Of a stretch of DNA of 64,000 nt, positions 27,571 through 36,646 are shown piece after piece. The position numbers and the translations under genes are program-made. Under the pieces are notes generated by a model. It saw only the letters and a program-made list of their open reading frames with translations, was not told the DNA's origin and did not search any database. Positions within the stretch are counted from its first letter, which is position 1. Every line of letters begins with the position of its first letter. This DNA comes from JAUIET01 sp045106985 (GTDB lineage Bacteria; Pseudomonadota; Gammaproteobacteria; Pseudomonadales; JAUIET01), in assembly GCA_045106985.1 (NCBI GenBank), contig JBGCFQ010000033.1:54131-118130 (forward strand), read 5' to 3'.

Positions 27571-27888
27571 TTAGTCGAAATTAACGGCCGTATTTGACCC
27601 TTTGTGGCTGCGCACCTTTTCTTTGTGCTTAATAACCTGTCGGTCAAGTTTGTCGGCTAAAGTGTCAATAGCTGCGTACATATCTTCCGACTCCGAGGCG
27701 GCAAAAATATCGGCTCCCGATACATGAACGGTGGCTTCGGCCTTCTGCCGATTCTTTTCCACACTGAGCGTAACGTGAGTGTTGGTTATGTTATCAAAAT
27801 GGCGCTCGATGCGTGTAAGTTTGCTATTTACATAGTCCCGCAATGAGTCAGTTAAATCGACGTGGTGACCGCTGATTTGCATATGCAT
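27571..27888 (-). CDS. hpf: Hibernation-promoting factor, short form
   Basis: The 105-residue HPF binds the 30S decoding region in stationary phase and supports 100S dimer formation. The start MQISGHHVDLTDSLRDYVNSKLTRIERHF is typical, followed by the beta-alpha fold with VHVSGADIFAASESEDMYAAID. It lacks the C-terminal dimerisation domain of long HPF. Its place between rpoN and ptsN is conserved. Confidence 0.95.
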   Translation of the reverse strand: MHMQISGHHVDLTDSLRDYVNSKLTRIERHFDNITNTHVTLSVEKNRQKAEATVHVSGADIFAASESEDMYAAIDTLADKLDRQVIKHKEKVRSHKGSNTAVNFD

Positions 27889-27934
27889 AAATTACCCTCA
27901 TTATGATTACGCGAGCCCTTAAGCCCGCTGTTAC

Positions 27935-27958
27935 GCCATGCAACGCCCGCTGCATGGC
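27935..27958. repeat. Perfect 8-bp hairpin between rpoN and hpf
   Basis: GCCATGCA (27935-27942) pairs with TGCATGGC (27951-27958) around an 8-nt loop, seven bases after the rpoN stop on the minus strand. No U run follows, so it may stabilise the rpoN 3' end or limit read-through rather than terminate. Confidence 0.45.
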
Positions 27959-27964
27959 TGCCAT

Positions 27965-29464
27965 TCACACCAGACGTTTCCGTTCGTTTGATGGTGGAAT
28001 ATTCATACTTTCGCGATATTTGGCAATTGTTCTTCTCGCTACCTCTATACCCTGCTCGGCCAACAAGCCTGCAATTTTACTGTCGCTGAGTGGCTTGCGA
28101 GCATTCTCTGCTGACACAAGCTTCTTGATAATGGCCCGTATAGCGGTAGATGAGCATTCGCCGCCTGAGGTGGTGCTAACGTGACTTGAAAAGAAATACT
28201 TCAGCTCAAAAATGCCGCGTGGTGTATGCATGTACTTCTGTGTAGTAACACGTGAGATAGTTGACTCGTGCATTTCCACCGCTTCAGCGATGTCATGCAA
28301 CACCATTGGCTTCATGGCTTCTTCGCCGTACTCGAAAAAGTTCAGCTGTTGTTCAACAATACACGTTGCTACCTTCATCAAGGTTTCATTGCGACTTTGC
28401 AAACTTTTCAAAAACCAACGGGCTTCCTGCAGGTTGTCCTTTAGAAAAGTATTATCCTGGCTATTGTCTGCTCGACGAATTAGGCCAGCATAGTCAGAAT
28501 TGATGCGTAGCTTGGGTGCAATGTCCGGATTTAGCTCAACATTCCATCGGCCATTTATCTTGCTGACGAACACGTCCGGAACAACGTACTCGGTTTTCGT
28601 TTGTTGAACGCTGTCGCCAGGGTAGGGGTTCATGCTTTGAATCAGGCTGATGATCTGCTTTAGATCGTCTTCCTTGAGCTTCATTCTTCGCATCAATTGC
28701 GCATAGTCTCGCGAACCGAGAAGGTGCATATGACGATTCACGAGCTGCAGCGCCTGGTCTAGCCTGGGTGTTTCCTTCGGCAGCTGGCGGAGTTGCACGC
28801 TGATGCACTCTTGTAAATCAACGGTGGCAACACCGGCCGGATCGAACTGCTGTATTCGGTGGCGCACGGCTTCTACTTCATCAAGCTCAATGTCGAGAGA
28901 CTCGTCAAAACCTGCAAGAATTTCTTCCGGGCTTGCGCTCAGTAAGCCACTTGGTTCAATCGCGTCGATAATAGCCAGCGCGATGTACATGTCGGTATCT
29001 GACATGGAGGTTAGGTTTAGTTGCCACATCAGGTGGTCTTGCAGAGACTGTTCGGCCGTGTTGCGGCCTTCAAAGTCCATGTCGTCATTGCTGGCCGGGC
29101 CACTAATCGATGTTGGCGGCCCAGCGGGGTATACGTCGTCCCAATTGGAGTCGACTGGAACGTCAGCGACATTGTTAACGTCACCCCAGTTGTCGTCTGA
29201 TCCGTCGATGGGCGCCGTATCGCCGGCGGGCTCTGCACTAGTGCTGGTTTGTGCCGATTCGGAATTCGTGTTCGACGATTCGGTATCGTTAGTTGTGGCT
29301 GAGCTGCCATCTTCTTCTACTTCTAGAAGAGGATTGGATTCAAGGGCCTCTTGAATTTCGCCTTGCAAGTCCAAGGTCGATAATTGCAGAAGCTTTATTG
29401 CTTGCTGCAACTGAGGTGTCATTGTCAGTTGCTGGCCAAGCTTCAGTTGCAGGGACTGTTTCAT
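27965..29464 (-). CDS. rpoN: RNA polymerase sigma-54 factor
   Basis: Sigma-54 recognises -24/-12 promoters and needs an AAA+ activator. Region I is Gln/Leu-rich (LKLGQQLTMTPQLQQAIKLL), an acidic region II spans about residues 48-115 with many Asp, Ser and Thr, and the core-binding and DNA-binding domains follow. The RpoN box ARRTIAKYRE is at residues 476-485. The length of 499 residues is normal. It sits in the conserved lptB-rpoN-hpf-ptsN-rapZ order. Confidence 0.98.
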   Translation of the reverse strand: MKQSLQLKLGQQLTMTPQLQQAIKLLQLSTLDLQGEIQEALESNPLLEVEEDGSSATTNDTESSNTNSESAQTSTSAEPAGDTAPIDGSDDNWGDVNNVADVPVDSNWDDVYPAGPPTSISGPASNDDMDFEGRNTAEQSLQDHLMWQLNLTSMSDTDMYIALAIIDAIEPSGLLSASPEEILAGFDESLDIELDEVEAVRHRIQQFDPAGVATVDLQECISVQLRQLPKETPRLDQALQLVNRHMHLLGSRDYAQLMRRMKLKEDDLKQIISLIQSMNPYPGDSVQQTKTEYVVPDVFVSKINGRWNVELNPDIAPKLRINSDYAGLIRRADNSQDNTFLKDNLQEARWFLKSLQSRNETLMKVATCIVEQQLNFFEYGEEAMKPMVLHDIAEAVEMHESTISRVTTQKYMHTPRGIFELKYFFSSHVSTTSGGECSSTAIRAIIKKLVSAENARKPLSDSKIAGLLAEQGIEVARRTIAKYRESMNIPPSNERKRLV

Positions 29465-29604
29465 TAGTCAAAGTGTAGCCCTGTGGCGAGTTGCAAGCAA
29501 TGGCCAAATACTGACTTTGTGAAGCTCGCGCAAATAGGCTAAGAGATGATCTTGCTAAGTTGACGTTTTTAGTAAATTAATTGCGGGTGTTGCTCTAAAA
29601 AATG

Positions 29605-30330
29605 TTATAAAGAAAACCCTTCGCCAAGGTAGACTTCCTTCACTTTGCTGTGATTTAGTATTGATTCGGCGTTGCCTTCGGCAATGATGTGGCCTTCAGA
29701 AACGATATAAGCTTTCTCGCAGATATCGAGAGTCTCCCTCACATTGTGATCGGTAATAAGCACACCGATACCTCGGTTTTTCAAGTGGATGATAATTTGC
29801 TTTATATCATTGACCGAAATAGGATCTACACCCGCAAAAGGCTCATCTAACAGAATGAATGAAGGTTCTGTGGCGAGTGCGCGAGCAATCTCGACACGTC
29901 GCCTTTCCCCTCCCGACAAAGCCATGCCGAGGCTTTTCCGGATGTGCGTAATATGGAACTCTTGCAATAATTGTTCTAATTTCTGCAGGCGCTCCTTGCG
30001 ATTAAGGTCTGCGCGTGTCTCCAGAATAGCGAGAATATTGTTTTCTACAGACAGCTTTCTAAACACTGAGGCTTCTTGAGGTAAATAGCCAATGCCTTTT
30101 CTCGCCCGAATATGCATCGGCTGGCGAGTGACGTCTACGCTATCGATTTTAATCTGACCCTTTTCGGGCTTTACAATACCGACAACCATGTAGAAACACG
30201 TTGTCTTACCTGCACCGTTCGGGCCCAACAGTCCCACTATGTCCCCGCTGTTAACGGTCAGAGATACGTCTTTTACGACACTACGGCCTTTGTAACTCTT
30301 GGCTAGATGTAAAGCTTGTAATACAGGCAT
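29605..30330 (-). CDS. lptB: LPS export ABC transporter ATPase LptB
   Basis: LptB powers LPS extraction from the inner membrane with LptF/LptG. Walker A is GPNGAGKTT at residues 36-44, the ABC signature is LSGGERRRVEIAR, and Walker B is ILLDEPFAGVD; the switch His is in LITDHNVRE. At 241 residues it has normal length. It lies 11 bp after lptA; lptF and lptG are not in the window. Confidence 0.97.
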   Translation of the reverse strand: MPVLQALHLAKSYKGRSVVKDVSLTVNSGDIVGLLGPNGAGKTTCFYMVVGIVKPEKGQIKIDSVDVTRQPMHIRARKGIGYLPQEASVFRKLSVENNILAILETRADLNRKERLQKLEQLLQEFHITHIRKSLGMALSGGERRRVEIARALATEPSFILLDEPFAGVDPISVNDIKQIIIHLKNRGIGVLITDHNVRETLDICEKAYIVSEGHIIAEGNAESILNHSKVKEVYLGEGFSL

Positions 30331-30341
30331 CGTTGGCTTAC

Positions 30342-30932
30342 TCAGCGCTCCTCTTTTTGGCCAGGCGTTTTGGTCGATGATGTGGCTGGATTGCTGGCAG
30401 GAATAATCATTTCTACGCGCTGTTCGCTATTGGTGTTGCCGTTGGCGCGTACTATCTGTTGTTTCATATCGTAGGAAATTTGACCACCACGTACTTTTGT
30501 ACCGTCTTGTTCCACATAGGCGTTATCTTCGAGCTGTACAATTTCGGTTTCCAATGAGTATTCTATGTTGTTTCCTTTTGCAATGATCACACCTTTGTCT
30601 GGCGATGGCTGTTGTTGTAAGCGCGCAGGGTTACCCTTAGCCACGATACGCGTTACTGCCTGGGAGCCATAAATGACCACTTCTTGTGCGGCTATAGTCA
30701 GGCTGCCTTGGTCAATGATGACGTCGCCGCGATAGGTCGTTACGCCGCGTTTATCGTCGCGCTCGGCGCTATCGGCTTTAACCCGTATCGGTTGGCTGCG
30801 ATCGTCTTCTAGTGAAAAAACGGACGCTGAAAACGTACTGCCCATCAGCGCTAAGAGCGCTGCGAGACGCAGCACCAGCAGTTGGCGCTGAAAATGTGAG
30901 GCCTTGCCACTATTGAGGTGGTTCAAAAACAC
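30342..30932 (-). CDS. lptA: LPS transport periplasmic protein LptA
   Basis: LptA forms the periplasmic beta-jellyroll bridge that carries LPS from LptC to LptD. A signal peptide (LRLAALLALMGSTFSASVFS) precedes the OstA-like domain with IRVKADSAERDDKRGVTTYRG. GTG 30932 is preferred because AGG lies six bases upstream; TTG 30950 and GTG 30944 are also in frame. The start region overlaps the end of lptC. The C-terminal 20 residues are Ser/Thr/Pro-rich. Confidence 0.93.
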   Translation of the reverse strand: MFLNHLNSGKASHFQRQLLVLRLAALLALMGSTFSASVFSLEDDRSQPIRVKADSAERDDKRGVTTYRGDVIIDQGSLTIAAQEVVIYGSQAVTRIVAKGNPARLQQQPSPDKGVIIAKGNNIEYSLETEIVQLEDNAYVEQDGTKVRGGQISYDMKQQIVRANGNTNSEQRVEMIIPASNPATSSTKTPGQKEER

Positions 30933-31482
30933 TTCTAACCTCACTTTCAAGATTTATGACTTCCTTATTTAAATCAGCTCGCATACCTACGCCGACGGTT
31001 TGGCCTACTTTAGAGTCTATGACTACTTCTTTTTTCGTTTTCGCAATGCCAGCGGCACTGAAAAAGGTCAAACTCTCTGTTCGCGCCAAAGCGTCACCGT
31101 CAACTTGCTCAATGAGCACCGTATTCCAAAGATCGTACGTGCTCCCATCAGGTCTAACTTTCCCCTTGCGTGCACTGGTATGCCACGTCTTACCGCGCGC
31201 ACTGGTGCTCTGTATGTTGGGTGCGTCCAATACGCTTTCATCACTTAAGGCATAATGAGCTGCAGAGTCGGCCTTTACAAACCGGGCTATCAGACCTTGC
31301 TCATCAAATTGGGTAGAACGCACATTCATGGTGTAAGTGTCGACGAAGTTTTCCTTTTCTACAATGTCTTCTGAGGGCACTATGTCGGTATGTCGCTGGC
31401 GCACAAAGAGAGCCAACATCACTAGCGTTAGTGTCAATAAGACACCGTATGACTTGGCTCGCGTGTCGCTTCGCTCAGCCAT
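30910..31482 (-). CDS. lptC: LPS export inner-membrane protein LptC
   Basis: LptC is anchored by one N-terminal helix (about residues 12-28) and its periplasmic jellyroll passes LPS from LptB2FG to LptA. The 190-residue product shows DIVPSEDIV and the strand-rich region ADSAAHYALSDESVLDAPNI. It overlaps kdsC at its start and lptA at its end, so the genes are tightly coupled. Confidence 0.93.
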   Translation of the reverse strand: MAERSDTRAKSYGVLLTLTLVMLALFVRQRHTDIVPSEDIVEKENFVDTYTMNVRSTQFDEQGLIARFVKADSAAHYALSDESVLDAPNIQSTSARGKTWHTSARKGKVRPDGSTYDLWNTVLIEQVDGDALARTESLTFFSAAGIAKTKKEVVIDSKVGQTVGVGMRADLNKEVINLESEVRSVFEPPQ

Positions 31483-32038
31483 TGACGCCAGGCTCCATTC
31501 GGTAGCTTGTTTCTATATCTTGCCAATAACCCTGGGCTTGTAAAATGCGCTCGCAGGCCTCGCGTACCGCGCCCTTTCCGCCAGACGCACGCGTTACCAT
31601 GTCGGCTCGCTCAGCAACCCCGGTTGCTGCATTAGGTACGCTAATGCCTAAACCTGCGGCTTGTATTGCAGCTAAATCGGGCAGGTCATCTCCCATATAG
31701 GCTGCCTGGTCCAATGTTAGGTTTAATTGCTCGCAGACTTCACTTAGCGCCGTCAGTTTGTCTTCACGGCCTTGCAGTAACACATCTATGCCCAATTCCG
31801 CTGCACGCTGCTCAACAATGCGCGATGTGCGGCCGGTGATTATCGCGATGGAAATGCCCACGCTGTGCAGCATTTTAAGTCCATGGCCGTCTAAGCTGTT
31901 GAAAGCTTTCAGCATGTCGCCGTCTATGCCAAAATATAGAGTGCCGTCGGTTAACACGCCGTCCACATCCAGCGCTAATAACTTTATATCGGTGACGTTC
32001 ACGGCGGCGTTGTCTGTTGAATTGATCTTGTTTCCCAT
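31475..32038 (-). CDS. kdsC: KDO 8-phosphate phosphatase
   Basis: KdsC removes phosphate from KDO-8-P in LPS inner-core synthesis. It is a HAD-family enzyme: the nucleophile and acid are Asp24 and Asp26 in LALDVDGVLTDG, and the metal-binding GDDLPDL is near the C-terminus. The length of 187 residues is normal. The gene ends within the lptC start and begins immediately after kdsD. Confidence 0.96.
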   Translation of the reverse strand: MGNKINSTDNAAVNVTDIKLLALDVDGVLTDGTLYFGIDGDMLKAFNSLDGHGLKMLHSVGISIAIITGRTSRIVEQRAAELGIDVLLQGREDKLTALSEVCEQLNLTLDQAAYMGDDLPDLAAIQAAGLGISVPNAATGVAERADMVTRASGGKGAVREACERILQAQGYWQDIETSYRMEPGVNG

Positions 32039-33010
32039 CTACGCCAACCCTGCTTGCAGTAAGTCATACATTTGAACAGCGCCGATTGCCCGGTTATTGT
32101 CATCAACAACAACCAGAACGCTGATCTTGTTGTCTTCCATGACCGTCAAAGCGGCGGCCGCCAATTGATCTGGATGAATGGTTTTGCCACCTGTCGTCAT
32201 GATTTCTGACACACGACTTGTTTTTATGTTGATTTCGCCATCCAGCGCTCGACGTAAATCGCCATCTGTAAATATCCCTTCCAATTCACCCTCATAGGTG
32301 AGCACTGTGGTCATGCCAAGTCCCTTCGCTGATATCTCAAGAATAGCATCGCCTAGCGTTGCGTCGGGGTGAACCTTCGGTAAATCGTTTCCTTGATGCA
32401 TAAGGTCAGAGACTCTCAGCAGCAACCGCTTGCCCAAGCTGCCGCCAGGGTGTGAGTAGGCGAAATCCTCTGCGGTAAAGCCTCGTCGCTCCAGCAGAGC
32501 AATCGCCAGTGCGTCCCCCATGACCAGGCTGGCAGTCGTACTGCTGGTGGGTGCCAGGTCGTGTGGGCATGCCTCAGTTGTTACGCTTACGTCAAGATTA
32601 ACCTCAGCGTGTCGGCTCAGGGTTGACTCTGGATTGCCACACATACTGATCAGCGGAATTGCGAGGCGTTTTAGCAATGGCAGCAAGGTGGTGATTTCGG
32701 GCGTGTTGCCAGAGTTAGACAGGGCAAGCACAACGTCATTTCGTGTGATCATGCCCATATCACCATGGCTGGCCTCGGCTGGATGCACAAAAAAGGCGGG
32801 TGTGCCGGTGCTGGCAAGAGTCGCTGCAATTTTATTGGCAACGTGGCCTGATTTGCCAATACCGGAAACGACAACACGCCCGGTGCAGTTCAGCATTAAT
32901 TCGCAGGCTTTGACAAAGTGGGCGTCGACACGGTCCACTAGGCATTCAATAGCATCGCGCTCTATCTCGATCGTGCGCCTACCTGCTTCAATGTACACTT
33001 GGTTGCTCAT
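32039..33010 (-). CDS. kdsD: D-arabinose 5-phosphate isomerase
   Basis: KdsD makes arabinose-5-phosphate from ribulose-5-phosphate for KDO synthesis. The SIS domain (about residues 35-170) has VSGIGKSGHVANKIAATLAS and the conserved EASHGDMGM; two CBS domains (about 200-320) follow. Length is 323 residues. It is adjacent to kdsC, giving two steps of the KDO pathway in order. Confidence 0.96.
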   Translation of the reverse strand: MSNQVYIEAGRRTIEIERDAIECLVDRVDAHFVKACELMLNCTGRVVVSGIGKSGHVANKIAATLASTGTPAFFVHPAEASHGDMGMITRNDVVLALSNSGNTPEITTLLPLLKRLAIPLISMCGNPESTLSRHAEVNLDVSVTTEACPHDLAPTSSTTASLVMGDALAIALLERRGFTAEDFAYSHPGGSLGKRLLLRVSDLMHQGNDLPKVHPDATLGDAILEISAKGLGMTTVLTYEGELEGIFTDGDLRRALDGEINIKTSRVSEIMTTGGKTIHPDQLAAAALTVMEDNKISVLVVVDDNNRAIGAVQMYDLLQAGLA

Positions 33011-33052
33011 TCCTTGCTCACTCCTTGCTCATTCCTTTGTTCATGGGGTTTC

Positions 33053-34051
33053 CTATAAGTCGCTGAATAGTTGCAGGTAGTACGCGCCGTACGTCAGCAA
33101 GAACAGGGCCGCTGCGATTTTACCTAACTTCGGCTGTGTTGCTCCATCACTCTTAACTCGCATAGCGTCAACCGCTATTGCGACTACTAGGCAGAGCGTT
33201 ATGCCAGCCATATAAAGGTAGTCTCGTGAGAATATAGCTGGCTCTAGCTGAACGCCACCTAACAACGCTGGTATAGCCAGCACTGCCGCAAGATTAAATA
33301 TATTGCTGCCAACTACATTGCCCAAAGCGATTTCAACATGGCCTTTAAACGCACAAGCAACAGATGCGGCCAATTCAGGTAGGCTCGTGCCCACAGCGAG
33401 TAGCGTCAAGCCAATAACCAATTGACTCACTCCTAGCAGCTGGGCGGCTTCTTGTGCTCCCCAAACCAACAAACGAGAACTCGCAACCAGGACCACCAAT
33501 CCTCCAATAAGCAACCACCAGGCATGCTTCTGGCTGATGTCGTCGTCGGGTATACCTGTCTCGCACTCAGAGGCATCCAAGCCTAACTCTTCGCCTAGAA
33601 CGACCGCATCTTGTGACCGTATACTAATTACGCCGCCAATGATTAGGCTTGCAAGGAGCAGAGCCCCGTCGAGCCATCCCAAATGATGGTCATATAGTAG
33701 AACGCCCGTTAGCGCCGTAATAAACAGCAAAATAGGCAGCTCACGACGCATCAACGCTCTGGGGATTGGAATGGCGACGATTATGGCTGTTACCGCCAGC
33801 ACCATGCCAACGTTGGCCAAGTTAGATCCAAGGGCGTTACCAACAGCCATGTCGCCGGCACCTTTCATTGAGGCGTTAAGAGACACGAAAATTTCGGGTG
33901 CCGATGTGCCAAAAGCAACAACGGTTAAGCCAATCATCAACCGAGACATTCCCATAAAGCGAGCTGTCACAGCCGCACCGGTTACAAATTGATCTGCACT
34001 CCAAACTAAGGCGACGAAACCGATCAAAACGGCGATAAGGGCAAGAGTCAT
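33053..34051 (-). CDS. yrbG: Calcium/sodium antiporter-family protein YrbG
   Basis: This 332-residue CaCA-family protein has about ten transmembrane helices in two inverted halves. Each half carries the ion-binding alpha repeat: GTSAPEIFVSLNASMKG with GNALGSN, and GTSLPELAASVACAFKG with GNVVGSN. It should exchange Na+ for Ca2+ across the inner membrane. It heads the minus-strand group yrbG-kdsD-kdsC-lptC-lptA-lptB and is divergent from mlaC, where mlaF would normally be. Confidence 0.93.
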   Translation of the reverse strand: MTLALIAVLIGFVALVWSADQFVTGAAVTARFMGMSRLMIGLTVVAFGTSAPEIFVSLNASMKGAGDMAVGNALGSNLANVGMVLAVTAIIVAIPIPRALMRRELPILLFITALTGVLLYDHHLGWLDGALLLASLIIGGVISIRSQDAVVLGEELGLDASECETGIPDDDISQKHAWWLLIGGLVVLVASSRLLVWGAQEAAQLLGVSQLVIGLTLLAVGTSLPELAASVACAFKGHVEIALGNVVGSNIFNLAAVLAIPALLGGVQLEPAIFSRDYLYMAGITLCLVVAIAVDAMRVKSDGATQPKLGKIAAALFLLTYGAYYLQLFSDL

Positions 34052-34252
34052 GAATAGAGGTGTCCTGAATATGTAAAATTTCGATAAATCACTGCGGCTC
34101 TAGGGCACCCATAAGTGCTGTAAACTGTCTCACAGACTGGTTGGCACAAAAAATTATAACATTCTGTCTGTTTTAATGTCTTAGATAGCGAACACAAGGC
34201 ACAATATCCTTGTTTTAAAGTAGTGCAGTTTAATCTGCTTGTGGAGAGTTAT

Positions 34253-34963
34253 ATGTTTTATCAGCAAAGTTGGCACCAATTGGTCCGTCGTCTGCTGCAG
34301 ACCGTCATTTTTTCCTTTGGTTTTATGCAAGCGCCAGTTCTTATGGCTGAAAGCGCCCCAGAGGCCGTATCCGAAGCACCAGACGCTCTTATCCAAAAGG
34401 CAACGGACGAGATAATTGTGGCTATTGAGGAAGCGAAGGATTATTTCAGTGAGGACCCTGCTCGGTTTCACGCCGAGATAGATCGTATCCTATTTCCTAT
34501 TGTTGATTTCCGAAGTTTTGCTCGGGGCGTTATGGGTAAATACGGCAGCCGTCGATATGAAGCCTCGCTGGGTGATCAGGCGGCGAAAGATGAATTTCGC
34601 AACCAGGTTAAGCGTTTTACCGCTAACTTCAAACAAGGCCTTGTTGCTACCTATGCAAAGGGCTTGTTGACGTTTCAAGGCGAATCGATAGAAGTGATGC
34701 CGCTGGACAAAGAAGCTGTGCCTGGCAAGAACGCAATCGTTGTGCAGAGCATAGAGGCCGACGGTAAAAAGCCGACTCTGATCCGCTACAAAATGCGCCA
34801 GAACTCCAATGGCGAATGGAAAGTTCGCAACGTCACCTTGAGCAGCGTCAATTTGGGTAAGGTCTACAGTAACCAGTTTGCATCAGCCGCCAAACTGTAC
34901 AACGGTGATATTGATAAAGTTATATCCAATTGGGTGGTAGAATCTCAAGAAATTGAAGAGTAG
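34253..34963 (+). CDS. mlaC: Periplasmic phospholipid-binding protein MlaC
   Basis: MlaC shuttles phospholipid between the outer-membrane MlaA complex and the inner-membrane MlaFEDB transporter. The product has an N-terminal signal sequence (about residues 10-32) and the Ttg2-type fold with RILFPIVDFRSFARGVMGKY and LLTFQGESIEVMP. ATG 34253 is preferred because GGAGAG lies four bases upstream; the frame extends to GTG 34223. The genes mlaF, mlaE, mlaD and mlaB, which normally flank it, are absent from this locus: yrbG lies upstream and ibaG starts 70 bp downstream. Confidence 0.93.
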   Translation: MFYQQSWHQLVRRLLQTVIFSFGFMQAPVLMAESAPEAVSEAPDALIQKATDEIIVAIEEAKDYFSEDPARFHAEIDRILFPIVDFRSFARGVMGKYGSRRYEASLGDQAAKDEFRNQVKRFTANFKQGLVATYAKGLLTFQGESIEVMPLDKEAVPGKNAIVVQSIEADGKKPTLIRYKMRQNSNGEWKVRNVTLSSVNLGKVYSNQFASAAKLYNGDIDKVISNWVVESQEIEE

Positions 34964-35032
34964 AGCGAGTCAGCTCCTAATGATTGGGGACCAGATAGGT
35001 CCTTGGTAGGCAATAGTCAGATAAGGTTTTGT

Positions 35033-35263
35033 ATGTATAGCGGTGAAATTCACTCATTATTAACGGCACACTTCGAAAGTGCCGTGATTGAGGTTAGCGA
35101 GCAGGGCGGGCATTACTCAGTTACTGTTGTTTCTGAAAGTATGGCGGGATTAAGCCCGGTAAAGCGGCAGCAAGCCGTTTACGCACCACTTTCTGATATT
35201 ATCGCTGATGGCAGGGTGCATGCCGTTAATATACGAGCACTGACACCCGCAGAGCACCAATAA
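35033..35263 (+). CDS. ibaG: BolA-family protein IbaG (YrbA)
   Basis: The 76-residue product has the BolA fold, with GLSPVKRQQAVYAPLSDIIA and the C-terminal VHAVNIRALTPAEHQ typical of IbaG. BolA proteins pair with monothiol glutaredoxins in iron-sulfur handling. ATG 35033 has AAGG six bases upstream; an upstream in-frame start at 35003 adds ten non-conserved residues. It lies between mlaC and murA as in other gammaproteobacteria. Confidence 0.93.
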   Translation: MYSGEIHSLLTAHFESAVIEVSEQGGHYSVTVVSESMAGLSPVKRQQAVYAPLSDIIADGRVHAVNIRALTPAEHQ

Positions 35264-35383
35264 ACCGAAAGGAAGCACCGTGAGCTTGCCGGCGAATTAA
35301 AAACTGCTGCTACAGGCAGTCGTGGCTTATGGTATTCCACAGCTTATGTGTTCGAATCTGTTTAAATTGAGAGAGAATATCCT

Positions 35384-36646
35384 TTGGATAAGCTGTTAAT
35401 TCGCGGCGGTCGACCGCTACACGGAGAAATTCGTATTTCCGGTTCTAAAAACTCGGCGCTACCTATTCTTGCGGCGACTTTACTCTGCAAAGAGCCGGTG
35501 ACGCTGCATAATTTGCCGCATCTACACGACGTAACCACCATGCTGGATTTACTCGGTTGCCTTGGCGCTGAGATGGTTGTGGGCGACTTGCTGAGCACTG
35601 AGATCAATGCCGGTGGGCTTGATCAATTTGTTGCACCCTATGATCTGGTGAAAACAATGCGGGCATCCATATTGGTGATGGGTCCTTTACTTGCACGTTT
35701 TGGCGAGGCGCAGGTCTCGTTTCCTGGTGGCTGCGCGATTGGCAGCCGGCCAGTAGATATCCATCTTCGCGGCTTCGAAGCTATGGGGGCCACCATTGTT
35801 ATCGAAGACGGCTTTATTAAAGCCAAGACCGATGGCGGCCTAAAAGGCGCAACGTTTTTCATGGATACAGTAACAGTTGGCGGAACGGAAAATTTATTAA
35901 TGGCGGCTGTTCTGGCCGACGGCGTTACTGTTTTGGAAAACGCGGCGCGTGAACCGGAGATTGTTGACCTGGCTAACTTTTTGATTGCGATGGGAGCAAA
36001 AATTGAAGGCGTAGGGACCGACACCTTGACGGTTACTGGTGTGAGAGATCTGCAAAGTTGCGAATACACAGTGATGCCTGACCGAATCGAGACCGGCACC
36101 TATTTGGTGGCGGCCGCCGCGACCGGGGGGTCGATAAAAGTTAAGCAAACCGACCCTGACTCGCTTGACGCTGTATTGGCAAAGTTGGTTGAAAGTGGCG
36201 CCGAATTGGACATTGGTGACGACTGGATTGAGCTAAAATCCAATGGGCGGAGACCAAAGGCCGTTAGTATCAAAACGGCCCCATTTCCTGGTTTTCCAAC
36301 CGATATGCAGGCGCAGTTTATGGCGCTCAATACTATTGCTGAAGGCAGTGCACGAGTCGTCGAGACTATTTTTGAGAACCGCCTCATACAAACCCACGAA
36401 ATGAATCGTATGGGCGCAAAAATTTCCATTGAAGGCAATACTGCGATTGTTGAAGGTGTAGACAAACTCACCGGTGCGCCAGTGATGGCTAGTGATTTAA
36501 GAGCCAGCGCGAGTTTGGTTATAGCGGGTTTGGTGGCACAGGGAGAAACACTGATAGATCGAATCTATCATATAGATCGTGGCTACGAGTGTATTGAAGA
36601 AAAGCTGCAGCTTTTGGGTGCAGATATTAAGCGGATAGCGGACTGA
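35384..36646 (+). CDS. murA: UDP-N-acetylglucosamine enolpyruvyl transferase
   Basis: MurA catalyses the first committed step of peptidoglycan synthesis. The catalytic cysteine is Cys117 in GGCAIGSRPVD, so the enzyme should be fosfomycin-sensitive in principle. The start is TTG 35384, giving MDKLLIRGG, which lines up with the E. coli start MDKFRVQG; there is no nearby ATG. The length of 420 residues is normal. The stop overlaps the hisG ATG by one base. Confidence 0.97.
   Translation: MDKLLIRGGRPLHGEIRISGSKNSALPILAATLLCKEPVTLHNLPHLHDVTTMLDLLGCLGAEMVVGDLLSTEINAGGLDQFVAPYDLVKTMRASILVMGPLLARFGEAQVSFPGGCAIGSRPVDIHLRGFEAMGATIVIEDGFIKAKTDGGLKGATFFMDTVTVGGTENLLMAAVLADGVTVLENAAREPEIVDLANFLIAMGAKIEGVGTDTLTVTGVRDLQSCEYTVMPDRIETGTYLVAAAATGGSIKVKQTDPDSLDAVLAKLVESGAELDIGDDWIELKSNGRRPKAVSIKTAPFPGFPTDMQAQFMALNTIAEGSARVVETIFENRLIQTHEMNRMGAKISIEGNTAIVEGVDKLTGAPVMASDLRASASLVIAGLVAQGETLIDRIYHIDRGYECIEEKLQLLGADIKRIAD

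Noticed and set aside
28803..29354. 183-codon open frame antisense to rpoN
   Set aside because: It mirrors the codons of the Ser/Asp-rich part of rpoN, a common cause of long antisense frames; no homology seen.
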